The translations under genes were made by a program, and so were the position numbers. From Thiotrichaceae bacterium (GTDB taxonomy: Bacteria; Pseudomonadota; Gammaproteobacteria; Thiotrichales; Thiotrichaceae), in the NCBI GenBank assembly GCA_023144895.1, contig JAGLEV010000073.1:1-58989 (forward strand): DNA of 58,989 nt, written 5' to 3'. Under the pieces are notes generated by a model, which did no database searches, was not told the DNA's origin, and saw nothing but the letters and a program-made list of their open reading frames with translations. Shown piece by piece: positions 42,606 to 52,545 of the stretch (positions within the stretch are counted from its first letter, which is position 1; each line of letters begins with the position of its first letter).

Positions 42606-43571
42606 CTAGTTTGTAAGCTGTTCTGCAAGAGTGATAGCAGCTTCTAGGCTACCTGTTTGTGCTTTTCCTGTTCCCGCAAGATCCAGTGCCGTACCGTGAT
42701 CAACCGAAGTACGAATAATAGGTAGACCCAAGGTGATATTAATCGCTTTACCAAAGCCAACGTATTTTAGCACAGGTAAGCCCTGATCATGATACATCGC
42801 TAATACGGCATCAGCATGTTGTAAATAGCGTGGGGTGAAGAGAGTGTCGGCAGGTAGGGGACCAGTAAGGTTCATTCCTTGGTTACGCAACTCATCTAGT
42901 GCAGGTTCAATAATCTCAATTTCTTCATAACCTAAATGTCCACCTTCACCTGCATGAGGGTTGAGCCCACACACTAAAATATGCGGCTGATCTATTTTAA
43001 ATTGTTCACGTAAATCATGATCTAATATTTGAATAACTTGTTGTAGGCTTTCCTTGGAGATTGCGGCACTGACTTCTGATAGTGGCAGATGGGTTGTTGC
43101 TAGGGCGACTCGTAAACCTTTTGTTGCAAGCATCATTACAGGTAGCTTAGCATCACACAGTGCTGCTAGGTATTCAGTATGACCTGTAAATGGAATACCT
43201 GCATCATTAATCACTCCCTTATGGATGGGAGTTGTGACAACGGCTGAGAACTCTTTAGATAAACAACCTTCAGTTGCTATACGAATAGTGTCTAAGACAT
43301 AGTGTGAATTATGTTTATTTAGCACTCCTGCTTGACTCACCATCTTACAGCGAACAGGGTAGACACATAAGGTATTGGTTCTTTTCTCAAACAATTGATT
43401 AGGCTTATATTCCTGAATAATCAGTGGAATATTCAAGCTTTGTGCTCGCTGTTCCAATAATTCAGGATCACCAATAATGACCTTATCATTAAGTGCTATA
43501 TTATTAGCAAGCTGAATAAGAAGGTCAGGTCCGATACCTGCAGGTTCACCCGCAGTAATTGCAATAGTCAT
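42606..43571 (-). CDS. pdxA: 4-hydroxythreonine-4-phosphate dehydrogenase
   Basis: PdxA of 321 residues, an NAD-dependent enzyme in pyridoxal phosphate synthesis. Family blocks '[13 protein letters not shown]', '[12 protein letters not shown]', '[20 protein letters not shown]', '[20 protein letters not shown]' and '[18 protein letters not shown]' are present, including metal-ligand histidines. It follows surA by six bases; in E. coli the order surA-pdxA is the same, although ksgA/rsmA, usually next, is replaced by folB-folK here. Confidence 0.96.
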   Translation of the reverse strand: MTIAITAGEPAGIGPDLLIQLANNIALNDKVIIGDPELLEQRAQSLNIPLIIQEYKPNQLFEKRTNTLCVYPVRCKMVSQAGVLNKHNSHYVLDTIRIATEGCLSKEFSAVVTTPIHKGVINDAGIPFTGHTEYLAALCDAKLPVMMLATKGLRVALATTHLPLSEVSAAISKESLQQVIQILDHDLREQFKIDQPHILVCGLNPHAGEGGHLGYEEIEIIEPALDELRNQGMNLTGPLPADTLFTPRYLQHADAVLAMYHDQGLPVLKYVGFGKAINITLGLPIIRTSVDHGTALDLAGTGKAQTGSLEAAITLAEQLTN

Positions 43572-43577
43572 AGTTTT

Positions 43578-44822
43578 TTAGATTCGATATTCAATAAAGG
43601 CATCATTTCGTAACTGCCTCACCCAACGTTTATAAGCTTTTCTTACTTTCTTCTGATTAATTATAGATTTGGCTTGCTGGCGAAGCATGTCTTCAGTGCG
43701 GTTGCTCTTCTTATGCTCTAGGACTTGTAGTATATGCCATCCATACTGACTTTTAAAAGGTTGGCTTACTTTTCTTAGTGGCATAGATTGAATTACCTTT
43801 GCAAACTGAGGAACATATTTATCACTGGTTGACCAGCCTAAATCTCCTCCTTGTATTCTGGAACCAGGGTCTTGTGAGTGTTTTTTTGCCATGCTAGCAA
43901 AGTCAGCACCTGCCCGAATTTTGTGATAAATTTGTGTTAATTTATTTCTGGCATCTTTAGTTTTAGTTGAGATTAAGATATGGCGTACATGATATTCATG
44001 AAGGAATCGTTGTTTAACACCACGCTTATCAATGAGCTTAATCATATGAAAGCCCATCGGATCTTGAAACACATTGGATATTTGCCCTTTCTCTAGTAGC
44101 GATAAGGTACGTAATTCGCTGCGGCTATAGGTACTGGAAGGTTTCCATTGCGTTGCTTTTGCATGTTTAGAAAATTCTGCACTGGGTGCATTGATTAGCT
44201 TGGAGCGTAAAGCATTCGCTTGGCTTTGTACTTCTAGTATCCTAGAAAGAGGTGTTCCACTAGGGGCGCTAAAGTCAATCTGTTGTACTTTAAAATCAAC
44301 TCCTTGAGAAATACGCCCACTCTCATTGGCAATGAGGTCATTCACTTGTTGCTTTGTAATATGAGTATTTTGGCGATATTGTCTTTTTTGTAATTCCTTT
44401 AGTGTCATATTTTCACGTACTCTTTCACGAAAACTAACAAAGTTTAGACCCTCTCTAATAAGAGCAGCCTGAAATTGCTGCATATTGAGATTATTTTTTT
44501 GTGCTAAAGCCTGTATTGATAGATTAAGAGTACTATCATCAACGGTTAGACCAATCTCTTTGGCTTTTTGTAGTTGCAGCTTTCTTTGAATCAGTTGCTC
44601 TATCGCTTTTTTTATCAATGTTTTTTCAGAGAAATCCTTACTTTTAGGGTCTGCTCTCATCTGTCTAGTGAATTGATAGACTTGGCTAAGCATGATGACA
44701 TCATTATTGACAACGACAGCAATTTTATCCAAAGGTTGTGCACTAGCAATACTTGTTGTGAGTAAGACTAGGCTAAGAATACTACCGCTGAGTTTTAGTA
44801 GAAATGAAGTTGATTTAATCAT
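43578..44822 (-). CDS. surA: Periplasmic chaperone/parvulin SurA
   Basis: SurA of 414 residues, which escorts outer-membrane proteins such as LptD. Signal peptide ('LLKLSGSILSLVLLTTSIAS'), an N-terminal chaperone domain starting 'AVVVNNDVIMLSQVYQFTRQ', one degenerate parvulin unit (about 170-275) and a conserved one (about 285-385: 'HVRHILISTKTKDA', 'GGDLGWSTSDKYVPQFA', 'QYGWHILQVLEHKK'). The ATG at 44822 overlaps the lptD stop (ATGATTAA) with GGATAT upstream; a longer frame lies inside lptD and is rejected. Confidence 0.94.
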   Translation of the reverse strand: MIKSTSFLLKLSGSILSLVLLTTSIASAQPLDKIAVVVNNDVIMLSQVYQFTRQMRADPKSKDFSEKTLIKKAIEQLIQRKLQLQKAKEIGLTVDDSTLNLSIQALAQKNNLNMQQFQAALIREGLNFVSFRERVRENMTLKELQKRQYRQNTHITKQQVNDLIANESGRISQGVDFKVQQIDFSAPSGTPLSRILEVQSQANALRSKLINAPSAEFSKHAKATQWKPSSTYSRSELRTLSLLEKGQISNVFQDPMGFHMIKLIDKRGVKQRFLHEYHVRHILISTKTKDARNKLTQIYHKIRAGADFASMAKKHSQDPGSRIQGGDLGWSTSDKYVPQFAKVIQSMPLRKVSQPFKSQYGWHILQVLEHKKSNRTEDMLRQQAKSIINQKKVRKAYKRWVRQLRNDAFIEYRI

Positions 44823-47025
44823 TTTTATATCCATAAATTTTTTCTTCAAGGAGATTTCTTCCTTGGCTTCCGATACTGCCCATACCCTTCAATTCAAACT
44901 CAATAAAAGGTGTTGTATCGTAAGTCTCATTATCTGCCGTTAGGAAGCGCCTTGTAACGAAACGAGTTTTTACACAGCAATTTGAGTACTCAACACCTGT
45001 TAGGGTTTCAAGTACACGATGATTATTAATGTCATAATCTGTTCTTCCTAGTATCTTCCATTTTTTATTAATGGGAAAAGAGAAAGAAAGCTCTGCTTGT
45101 TCTAATTCATCACTTAAAGAACGATAGCTTAAATTGACTCTGCGTTGCTTTTTATCCGCATAGTGTAGTCGTGTTTCCGATGAATTGACTTTTCCATCTT
45201 CAGGATCCCAATAAGTATTGTTAATGAGTCTTGTATTTTCAGTGACCTTTCCTGTTAGCTCTAGTGCAAATTCTGTACGAGCTACCGTATTGATGGCATT
45301 GTTAGGTAAGGTAACGAGTCGGTCACTAAAATAAAAAGCTTGCCCAAGGCTCATCTTAAATAATTCTTGCCCACGTTGATTATTAATCAGTCGAGAGGTA
45401 AAACCTAGCGTTAACTTTTCGGTATCACCTATTCTATCTTTACCACTGAAGCGATTGGTTGAGAAAAGTTGATTATGGGAGGAGGTGCTGAATTTTGCCG
45501 TATCAAAGACAGGAAAATTACTTTGATCTTTAAAGGGGGTGTAGGTGTAATGTAGGCGAGGCTCTAGAGTTTGCATTATTTTATTATCATGGATATTACG
45601 CTCAAAAAATAGCCCTGTATCAAGACTACTTGTTGCTAATGAACGAGTAAGGTGATTGTTGCTTGTGCTGTCTTCTAGTGCGTACTGGGTATAACGTAGT
45701 TGTACTGAAGGTTTTACATACCAGCCTGAGGTACCAAAGCGGTGTGAAAGATTGGTATTAAGATCAAATCGTAAACCCGTGGTTGCATTGTCTTTATCAA
45801 ACTTGACGAGTTCTGATTCAAAATTAAAGTGATTACGCCTATTTCTAAGTTGAGGGCGATAAGATAGTTTTAACTCTGGTAGTCGTGAGTAAGGAATGCT
45901 ATTACCATCGAGTATTTTATAGTTTTGTATTGAGCCACTAAATTTCCAGTGATTGGCTGATTTAGTAAGGTCTAATCTACGTTCTAAATAGGCAGTAGAT
46001 GTTGTGCTTAGTGAGTTCGCTAGGTCACTAAAATAATGATCATCAGAAACCTTTGTTGCTTTTATGGAGAGCTGAGTATTGTTGTGTAGTTTTGAGCGAT
46101 GGTTAATGGAGACAAGGTGGCGATTAATATCGCCAGCATTATCATCAGAAGGCAGGTAATTTACATTAAGCTCCCCTTGGTGTGTTGCTGTTAAATAGCG
46201 TAGCTCTGTTTCTAACATTGAACCACGCTTAGTCAAGACCTTGGCATGAACTGTCGCATCGATATTAGGTGCAATATTAAAATAATAAGGAATAGAAAAG
46301 ATGCTACCTGAGCGGTCTGTTATTTGATAAGAAGGCATTAAAAGCCCACTTTTTCGTTGACCATTCAAGGGGAAATCAGCATAGGGTGTGTAGAAAATAG
46401 GTATGCCACCTATCTTGAGTGTTAGATGACGTGCAACACCAATTTTCTTATCATGCAGTAAATCAATGCGTTTAGCCTGTATATACCACGAACGAGCATA
46501 AATTGGGCAGGTTGAGAAGGTAGCATTAGCTAAGGTTGATAGATTTTTTCCTTTACGGACTAGGGTTCCGCCACTACCATTTCCAGAGCCATTTTTTAAA
46601 ATATAAACCGCACCTTTGAGTGTACCTTCATCTTTATCTATTTTATAGTTAATATCTTTAGCTTTTATATCAATATCTTGAGTAGAGAGTAATACTTTAC
46701 CAAAAGCAGTGACCGTGCTATTTCTATTATCAAAGTTAAGGTCTTGTCCGTTGATGGTTCGATCTTGGTTTTGTATAACTGCATGACCTTCTAATTTAGA
46801 AACACCCTTTTTTTTAAGTATTGCATTGTCAGCTTCGACCACGGTTGCACCTTCAGGCATATCTGCAATTCTTTGGATATCAACGGGATTGCGTGAAGTG
46901 CTACAGCTTGCCCATTGTATATCTGCAGCATAATTATTCACAGTGATACTAAAGAAAAAAATCAGCCCAACTAGGCTTGCTAAGAGCTGTTGGCGATAGA
47001 GTCGTGGTATTCGGTGTATTCCCAT
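44815..47025 (-). CDS. lptD: LPS-assembly outer-membrane protein LptD
   Basis: LptD of 736 residues, which inserts lipopolysaccharide into the outer leaflet with LptE. A signal-like helix ('LLASLVGLIFFFSITVNNYA') is followed by an OstA jelly-roll domain (about 55-185: 'TVVEADNAILKKKGVSKLEG') and a long beta-barrel ending near 'FIEFELKGMGS'. Disulfide-forming cysteines occur at the mature N-terminus ('WASCSTSRNP'), in 'STCPIYARSW' and in 'YSNCCVKTRF'. The LptD substrate chaperone surA is encoded directly downstream. Confidence 0.95.
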   Translation of the reverse strand: MGIHRIPRLYRQQLLASLVGLIFFFSITVNNYAADIQWASCSTSRNPVDIQRIADMPEGATVVEADNAILKKKGVSKLEGHAVIQNQDRTINGQDLNFDNRNSTVTAFGKVLLSTQDIDIKAKDINYKIDKDEGTLKGAVYILKNGSGNGSGGTLVRKGKNLSTLANATFSTCPIYARSWYIQAKRIDLLHDKKIGVARHLTLKIGGIPIFYTPYADFPLNGQRKSGLLMPSYQITDRSGSIFSIPYYFNIAPNIDATVHAKVLTKRGSMLETELRYLTATHQGELNVNYLPSDDNAGDINRHLVSINHRSKLHNNTQLSIKATKVSDDHYFSDLANSLSTTSTAYLERRLDLTKSANHWKFSGSIQNYKILDGNSIPYSRLPELKLSYRPQLRNRRNHFNFESELVKFDKDNATTGLRFDLNTNLSHRFGTSGWYVKPSVQLRYTQYALEDSTSNNHLTRSLATSSLDTGLFFERNIHDNKIMQTLEPRLHYTYTPFKDQSNFPVFDTAKFSTSSHNQLFSTNRFSGKDRIGDTEKLTLGFTSRLINNQRGQELFKMSLGQAFYFSDRLVTLPNNAINTVARTEFALELTGKVTENTRLINNTYWDPEDGKVNSSETRLHYADKKQRRVNLSYRSLSDELEQAELSFSFPINKKWKILGRTDYDINNHRVLETLTGVEYSNCCVKTRFVTRRFLTADNETYDTTPFIEFELKGMGSIGSQGRNLLEEKIYGYKND

Positions 47026-47120
47026 AGGATGATAAGTTATTAAGTTGTTTTTATTATCTAAAGAAAAACATTATACCTAATAACCTATGCTTCGCTAGCT
47101 GAAAAGATAAGCTTTTATTT

Positions 47121-47154
47121 TACCGCTTGAAAATTTTATCCAAGCGGTATTTTT
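47121..47154. other. Strong hairpin between lptD and the upstream secreted-protein gene
   Basis: Arms TACCGCTTG (47121-47129) and CAAGCGGTA (47141-47149), 9 bp perfect. The T-run follows on the plus strand, but the neighbouring genes are on the minus strand; on that strand the hairpin lies 27 bp after a stop codon without a U-run. It separates the two transcription units. Confidence 0.55.
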
Positions 47155-47175
47155 AGATTGCACTACGATAGAGGC

Positions 47176-48411
47176 TTAATAAGTACGACACTTTGGCTTA
47201 TAGTTTTTCGCATTGATTCCCCAGCGTGCTTCTAGAGGGCCATGTGGATCAGAAACAAGTTGCTTAGCACGAATATTCTGCCATAACTCACGTAGTGGCA
47301 TGTAGTAACCTTCTCCTAAGCTCATTTCTACCATGCAGAAGTCATTCGTTAACTTTGTTTCTTTTGGCGGTGGCGGCGTTTTTCTGAAAATAGTTGCGGC
47401 AATGATTTGTGCTTCATGCTGTGAGTTTAAGCGCCATGTTTTATCAAGATGCTGTTTAACTGAAATAAAGAAAGATCTTAAACGCTTATCACGTGATGGT
47501 GTAGAGAAATTATCATATTCCTGACGAGTCATACACTGACGACCCCCTTTTCTAATTTTCTGTAAGTGCCATAGAGCATCGTAAATGTAAACACTACGAT
47601 CATTAGAGTACATACAAAGTGCAATAAGTAAACGTAGCGTTTTTTCTGCTGTTTTTTCAGGGCGCTTACCTAAACGTCTAGCAATGATATCGGTAAATGC
47701 GACATAGTTATATTTTACATTTGCTGCAATTCTATATTGCTCATCATTATAATGAGGTTGTTTAGCCATTGACTTACGGATATTTTGAGGCTGAATAAAA
47801 CGTCGATAACCATCACTTTTATTTTTTACATCCTCAGGCACATAAAATGGAAATGAGCTAATCCGAGATAAAAAACGAGGAGCCTTGGGTGTGGTTGATG
47901 CCATCACTTCAGCAACACCTGTCTCAGTAATGTTAACGATTTGATAGGAGTGTGTACCAGGAGCAACATAAATATCACCTGCTTTCAAATTATTGAGAGC
48001 AATAGGGTAGGTATCATGGCGAAGTGTTTTAGTACTTGTTGTATCTGAAACATAATCCATAAACTTACGCACACGATGGAATTCAGCTAGGCGATCCCAT
48101 TTTTTCATATTATTTGTCGTTAGTCCTCCTTTTTTATGGGCGTTATGAATAACAAAGGGAAGCTTTTTTTCATAAGAGTAAATGAGACGCATAAGATAAA
48201 CGGCATCAGCACAATCATGTTCTATCTTATAGTATAAGGGTTTCTTCGGATCCATGAAAAACTCTTCAGTCCAATGGGTTTTAACCCAATGTTGATAGTG
48301 TTTTTCTTCTTGTTCGGTCCATTTTTTAGTGGCTTTCCATACCGCTGCTTGTGCAGGCAGTAGGGAGCACAATGAGAGGAGCAATAATAGGCTGAATATT
48401 TTTTTAATCAT
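47176..48411 (-). CDS. Secreted protein with possible papain-like (NlpC/P60-type) core
   Basis: An unrecognised protein of 411 residues with a signal peptide ('FSLLLLLSLCSLLPAQA'). An N-terminal domain shows 'IEHDCADAVYLMRLIYSYEK' with a Cys and, about 80 residues on, 'LKAGDIYVAPGTHSYQIVNI' with a His, in the order and context of NlpC/P60 or CHAP-type enzymes. The following ~200 residues are helical and basic ('RRLGKRPEKTAEKTLRLLIA', 'KIRKGGRQCMTRQEYDNFS'). A cell-wall or amide hydrolase is possible; activity is not shown. It lies upstream of lptD but is divided from it by a hairpin. Confidence 0.6.
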   Translation of the reverse strand: MIKKIFSLLLLLSLCSLLPAQAAVWKATKKWTEQEEKHYQHWVKTHWTEEFFMDPKKPLYYKIEHDCADAVYLMRLIYSYEKKLPFVIHNAHKKGGLTTNNMKKWDRLAEFHRVRKFMDYVSDTTSTKTLRHDTYPIALNNLKAGDIYVAPGTHSYQIVNITETGVAEVMASTTPKAPRFLSRISSFPFYVPEDVKNKSDGYRRFIQPQNIRKSMAKQPHYNDEQYRIAANVKYNYVAFTDIIARRLGKRPEKTAEKTLRLLIALCMYSNDRSVYIYDALWHLQKIRKGGRQCMTRQEYDNFSTPSRDKRLRSFFISVKQHLDKTWRLNSQHEAQIIAATIFRKTPPPPKETKLTNDFCMVEMSLGEGYYMPLRELWQNIRAKQLVSDPHGPLEARWGINAKNYKPKCRTY

Positions 48412-48670
48412 AAGTTTTTCTTGTGGACAATAATGAATGAAGAGACAGTCGGAATCAGGTTAAGTTTAGTCCAAGCTCAAGCTTAGTAGATAAGTAAATT
48501 TTAATTCACTAATAAATTGAGCTTCCCAACATACCATTATAAACAGCATAGTAGACTTTTCAATTAAGTGACTATGGAAAAGCATGTTTCGCTAAACATA
48601 CTATTCTAGCTTATCGTAATGTGCAACCATAAAGGAGAGACAGTATTGCAAAAAAACTTAATTTTAGGAC
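48412..48670. other. Intergenic region with no gene
   Basis: About 260 bp of AT-rich DNA upstream of the secreted-protein gene at 47176. An inverted pair AAGCT/AGCTT near 48474 is too short to interpret. No supported feature other than the terminator next to it. Confidence 0.4.
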
Positions 48671-48709
48671 AAAAAAAAGCATGGGGAGATTGCTCTAACC
48701 CCATGCTTT
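48671..48709 (-). terminator. Intrinsic terminator of the His/Cys-repeat lipoprotein gene
   Basis: Arms GCATGGGG (48679-48686) and CCCCATGC (48699-48706); on the minus strand the hairpin is followed by a run of eight T (A-run 48671-48678). It stands 24 bp after the lipoprotein stop. Confidence 0.85.
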
Positions 48710-48730
48710 ATAGTCATAAATAATAACTAC

Positions 48731-49504
48731 TTATTTTGTCTTCATGTAACGCTGTAATGCAGAACGTGTATCAGGTGTTACCACACCATTGATTGGCCCA
48801 CGGTAATAGCCTTTCGCTTTAAGTTTACGTTGCAATGCATGAACATTGACACGGTTGCCTGGTCTTGTTGCTGGTCTAGCGGGTCTTGTTGTTCTATGAA
48901 CAGGTGCTGGAGCCCCTTTACGACAAGAATACTTGTGTGTGTGGTTACGTGTACCAAACTTATGTGTATGTGTTACTGACTTAGTACAACGTGGAATGGC
49001 GGGATGACGATGCGTCCAACGATTGGCTGTCGGTCTTTTTTGTACAGGGCGACGATATGCTGGACGCTTAACCGCTGGACGTGTTGCACCTTTACAGCTG
49101 TACTTATGGTTATGGTGTTTAGCACCACTTTTATGAACGTGATCCACAGACTTAGTACAACGAGGTACTGCTGGGTGTCGATGTTTATTCGGATTTCTTT
49201 TTACTACTTTTACATGCTTAGGTCTTGATACATGTCTAGGTGGAGGCGCAGGTGCGGGAGTACGAGTAACAGGTCTAGTAACAACGACAGGAGCAGGTTC
49301 AGCCTGTTGTTGCTGTGAGGATCCAGCTTGTTGAGAAGAAGATCCTGCAACCTGTTGGGAAGATGAACCAGCAACTTGCTGAGAAGAACCAGCAACTTGT
49401 GATGGTGATGTTGAACCACCATTAACTTGTTGTTGGCTACAACCCGTTACAAACATGCCAGCGACAACAGCAGCAGCAAGTGATAGTCTAGGATTGGTGT
49501 ACAT
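48731..49504 (-). CDS. Lipoprotein with His/Cys-rich repeats and peptidoglycan-binding domain
   Basis: A 257-residue predicted lipoprotein: signal with lipobox V-T-G-C (Cys22), a Ser/Gln tract with 'QVAGSSQ' repeats, a Pro/Thr linker, two 36-residue units and a C-terminal PG_binding_1 domain ('HALQRKLKAKGYYRGPINGV'). The units follow H-R-H-P-A-x-P-R-C-T-K-S-V, then H-x-H-K and H-x-H-K-Y-S-C, each with about seven His and two Cys, suggesting a metal-binding module. ATG 49504 has GAGGA ten bases upstream; the ATG 15 bases earlier does not. The gene stands alone with its own terminator. Confidence 0.75.
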   Translation of the reverse strand: MYTNPRLSLAAAVVAGMFVTGCSQQQVNGGSTSPSQVAGSSQQVAGSSSQQVAGSSSQQAGSSQQQQAEPAPVVVTRPVTRTPAPAPPPRHVSRPKHVKVVKRNPNKHRHPAVPRCTKSVDHVHKSGAKHHNHKYSCKGATRPAVKRPAYRRPVQKRPTANRWTHRHPAIPRCTKSVTHTHKFGTRNHTHKYSCRKGAPAPVHRTTRPARPATRPGNRVNVHALQRKLKAKGYYRGPINGVVTPDTRSALQRYMKTK

Positions 49505-50056
49505 GGATATTATCCTCATGATTATTAAATTTATGTGTAGATCTATTCTTTGCCCGCAAATAGCAACTTATAAGTATATTTTTAGCCCTATATGTAAAAC
49601 TTGGTGAGCGTATCGTTTGCTCACAAATGCCCTCAAGTTTTAGACAAATGGTAGTTCATTGTATTGATACAAATTTGAGCAAGTCAGCCCTGCAATCCAG
49701 AGAGCTTAAACAGTTTTAAGCTTTTTGGGAAGGGCTAAGTGGAAAATGAAGCACCACTAATTATCGACAACCTCGATAAAAATTAATTATAGCGATATAA
49801 AGTGGACTACTATTTAACCCTGTTTGAAATCAAATAATCCACTAAAAGATATTGATTGCTCAGGTGAATAATCGCATATCTTTTCAGCAAATTCAATTTA
49901 TTAAGTTGCAAATAAGAGACTTTAAGATAGTTGGTAGTTTTTTGTTGTATTTATTTCTCTTTAGCTGGTTGATTAAGCCATTAGTCTGACTTAATCAATA
50001 TTTTTTGATATAAAATAAGTAAAATATCGAACCGCTATAAGGTTTATTCGGTCAAT
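49505..50056. other. Intergenic region with two inverted-repeat structures
   Basis: About 550 bp without a supported ORF. It includes GTGAGC/GCTCAC (49601-49626) and the long hairpin at 49686-49736. The remainder is AT-rich and lies downstream of metG. Confidence 0.5.
49686..49736. other. Long imperfect hairpin, orphan terminator-like element
   Basis: Nested arms AGCCCT/AGGGCT, TCCA/TGGGA and AGAGCTTAAA/TTTAAGCTTT around a CAGT loop give a ~50-nt hairpin with a TTTTT on the plus strand. No plus-strand gene precedes it. It could end a small plus-strand transcript or lie at the 3' end of metG. Confidence 0.5.
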
Positions 50057-52090
50057 TTAACTTATTTTCATTCCTGGCTTAGCCCCTTCATCAGGAGACA
50101 TTAAATACAAGTCATTACCATCACCTGCAGCAAGTACCATGCCTTCAGAAAGACCAAAGCGCATTTTTCGAGCTGCTAAATTTGCCACAACAATGGTTAG
50201 CTTGCCTTCTAAAGCCGATGGCTCGTAAGCTGATTTAATACCTGCAAAGATATTTCGCTCACCCATTTCACCCAAATCAACCGTCAGTTGTAATAACTTA
50301 TCAGCACCTTCGACCTGTTCAGCCTTAATGATTTTAGCAATACGCAAATCAACTTTAGCAAAATCATCAAAGTTAATGATATTGTTTTCATTATCTTTCA
50401 GTGGTTTTACTTTTTTCTTTTGTACAGCTTTCGCTTTAGCGGGTTTTGCTACCTGTTTATTATCGGCTAAAATATTATCAATAGAAGTACTCTCAATACG
50501 CTTAATCAGTGGTTTAAATGTATTCACTTGATGATCCAGTAAAGGTGATGAAACACTTGACCAATTAAGATCACCAGTATTTAGGAATACCTCACTTTGT
50601 GTTGCAATTGCGGGGATAACAGGTTTGAGATAAGTAATAATTATTTTATAAAAATTAATACCCTGACTACAAACAGCATGAGTAGCTTCGCTTTGATCAG
50701 GATCTTTAGCAAGCAACCATGGTTTTTTCTCATCAATATATTGATTGGCTAAATCTGCAAGTCCCATAATTTCGCGTATTGCATGTCCATAGCGGCGGCT
50801 TTCATAATATTCAGCAATAGCCTCAGCCTTATCAGCAAAATTTTGTTGTAGCACAGGGTCAGCGAGCTCGGCAGTTAAGCGGTTATTGAAACGCTTTTTG
50901 ATAAAACCAGCACAACGTGAGGCAATATTGACTACCTTGCCAACTAAATCACTATTCACTCGTTGAGTAAAGTCAGCAAAATTCAAATCAATATCATCAG
51001 CAGAGTGACTTAACTTAGCCGCATAATAATAACGTAAAGGGGAAGCATCAAGGTGCTTACTATAAGATTTTGCTTGAATAAAAGTGCCACGTGACTTCGA
51101 CATTTTTTTACTATCAATCGTTAGAAAACCATGGCAATAGATTCCTGTTGGCAAACGTAAATCTGCTGCTGTTAATAGTGCTGGCCAGAAGAGGGTATGG
51201 AAATAGGCAATATCTTTACCAATAAAGTGATGAACTTCAGCCGTACTGTCTGGCTTCCAAAATTCATCAAAATCAATACCACTTTTGGCACAGAAATTCT
51301 TGAAACTTGCGAGATAGCCTATTGGAGCATCTAACCAAACATAAAAATATTTATCTTCAGTCTCAGGGATTTTAAAGCCCCAATAAGGCTCATCACGGGA
51401 AATATCCCATGCTTTTAAATCCTCATCAAACCATTCAGATATTTTATTGGCAACTTCTTTTTGTACTGCACCACTATTAAGATAGGTTTCAATACTTTCT
51501 TTAAAATCATTAACTTTAAAAAATAAATGTTCTGTTTCTTTACTCACTGGTGTCGCACCAGAGACAACCGATTGAGCATTAACTAGCTCAGTTGTTTCAT
51601 AGGTTGCACCACAAGCCTCACAATTATCACCGTATTGATCATCAGCACCACATTTTGGACATTCACCACGAATAAAACGGTCGGGCAGGAACATACCTGC
51701 TTCTTCATCATAAGCCTGTTGAATCGTGCGACTATCAATATGACCCTTAGCTTTAGCGGCAAGATAAATAGATTCTGCTAACTGACGATTCTCATCAGAA
51801 TGCGTCGAATGATAGTTATCAAAATGAATATCTAATGCGGCAAAATCTGCTTGATGTTCAATGGTCATTGCATCAATAAGTTGTTGTGGTGAAATACCTT
51901 CCTGCTGAGCGCGCAACATAATGGGTGTGCCATGTGCATCATCCGCACAAATATAATAACAATCATGACCTCGCATACGTTGAAAGCGTGCCCAGATATC
52001 TGTTTGAACATATTCAACAAGATGCCCAAGATGAATAGGGCCATTAGCATAAGGTAGGGCGCTGGTTACGAGGATTTTGCGTGGTGTCAT
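50057..52090 (-). CDS. metG: Methionyl-tRNA synthetase
   Basis: MetG of 677 residues, attaching methionine to tRNA. The class I signatures are '[20 protein letters not shown]' (HIGH-type) and '[10 protein letters not shown]' (KMSKS); a zinc knuckle '[18 protein letters not shown]' sits in the connective domain. A C-terminal Trbp111-like tRNA-binding domain begins about residue 575 ('[20 protein letters not shown]'), preceded by a Lys/Ala linker. ATG 52090 ([14 protein letters not shown]) is the family start; the frame extension upstream to 52180 runs into the terminator region and is rejected. Confidence 0.97.
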   Translation of the reverse strand: MTPRKILVTSALPYANGPIHLGHLVEYVQTDIWARFQRMRGHDCYYICADDAHGTPIMLRAQQEGISPQQLIDAMTIEHQADFAALDIHFDNYHSTHSDENRQLAESIYLAAKAKGHIDSRTIQQAYDEEAGMFLPDRFIRGECPKCGADDQYGDNCEACGATYETTELVNAQSVVSGATPVSKETEHLFFKVNDFKESIETYLNSGAVQKEVANKISEWFDEDLKAWDISRDEPYWGFKIPETEDKYFYVWLDAPIGYLASFKNFCAKSGIDFDEFWKPDSTAEVHHFIGKDIAYFHTLFWPALLTAADLRLPTGIYCHGFLTIDSKKMSKSRGTFIQAKSYSKHLDASPLRYYYAAKLSHSADDIDLNFADFTQRVNSDLVGKVVNIASRCAGFIKKRFNNRLTAELADPVLQQNFADKAEAIAEYYESRRYGHAIREIMGLADLANQYIDEKKPWLLAKDPDQSEATHAVCSQGINFYKIIITYLKPVIPAIATQSEVFLNTGDLNWSSVSSPLLDHQVNTFKPLIKRIESTSIDNILADNKQVAKPAKAKAVQKKKVKPLKDNENNIINFDDFAKVDLRIAKIIKAEQVEGADKLLQLTVDLGEMGERNIFAGIKSAYEPSALEGKLTIVVANLAARKMRFGLSEGMVLAAGDGNDLYLMSPDEGAKPGMKIS

Positions 52091-52179
52091 TATAGAGTCG
52101 CTATGTTTGTCTATTAAATTAAAATAAGTATACGAATATTTATTGTCTTGCCCTAGCACTTTAATAAAATGCAGGCACA

Positions 52180-52212
52180 AAAAAGGCTAGTAGAAAGCCT
52201 ACTAGCCTTTTT
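52180..52212. terminator. Bidirectional terminator between the small exported gene and metG
   Basis: Arms AAAAGGCTAGTAG and CTACTAGCCTTTT (52181-52193 and 52199-52211) with a 5-base loop and T-runs both ways. It ends the small gene on the minus strand, leaving about 90 bp for a metG promoter. Confidence 0.83.
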
Positions 52213-52236
52213 AAATAAACTAAATGTAAGAGAAGC

Positions 52237-52545
52237 TTATTTCTTTACTGTTGGCTGTGCAGGTGCTTGCATATGAGGCATCTGTGGTTGAACATTATTA
52301 CCAAAAGTAGGCATGTTGTAGTTCATGTTTGGGCTAAAACCAAAGTTGTTATTATTGCTATCGCCATTGAAATTATCCATCATTTCCTGCATCCAATACA
52401 TTGGAGTCCATTGTGGCCAATCGCTTTCGTCCCAATAAGGTCCACTAGGGCCCATTTTCCATTCGCCATCATTGCCACCAAAAAAGTTAGCACTTGCTGT
52501 GTTAGCTGCGAAAGCCATTACCAATATTACTAATAATTTTTTCAT
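52237..52545 (-). CDS. Small exported Asn/Met/Trp-rich protein, possible sulfur-globule-type protein
   Basis: A 102-residue protein with signal peptide ('KKLLVILVMAFAANTASA'). The mature part is rich in Trp, Asn, Met, Gly and Pro, low in charge and without cysteine: 'WDESDWPQWTPMYWMQEMMD' followed by an Asn/Met/Pro tail. Composition and size recall sulfur-globule envelope proteins of sulfur oxidisers, and the WPxWTPMYWM motif is one I associate with small exported proteins of such bacteria. I cannot confirm family membership. AGGAGAAAG precedes the ATG; its own terminator follows. Confidence 0.65.
   Translation of the reverse strand: MKKLLVILVMAFAANTASANFFGGNDGEWKMGPSGPYWDESDWPQWTPMYWMQEMMDNFNGDSNNNNFGFSPNMNYNMPTFGNNVQPQMPHMQAPAQPTVKK

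Noticed and set aside
47121-47149. Inverted AAGCGGT motifs as DNA-uptake signals
   Set aside because: They resemble Pasteurellaceae uptake sequences, but only one pair is present in the window and it forms a hairpin. Chance is more likely.
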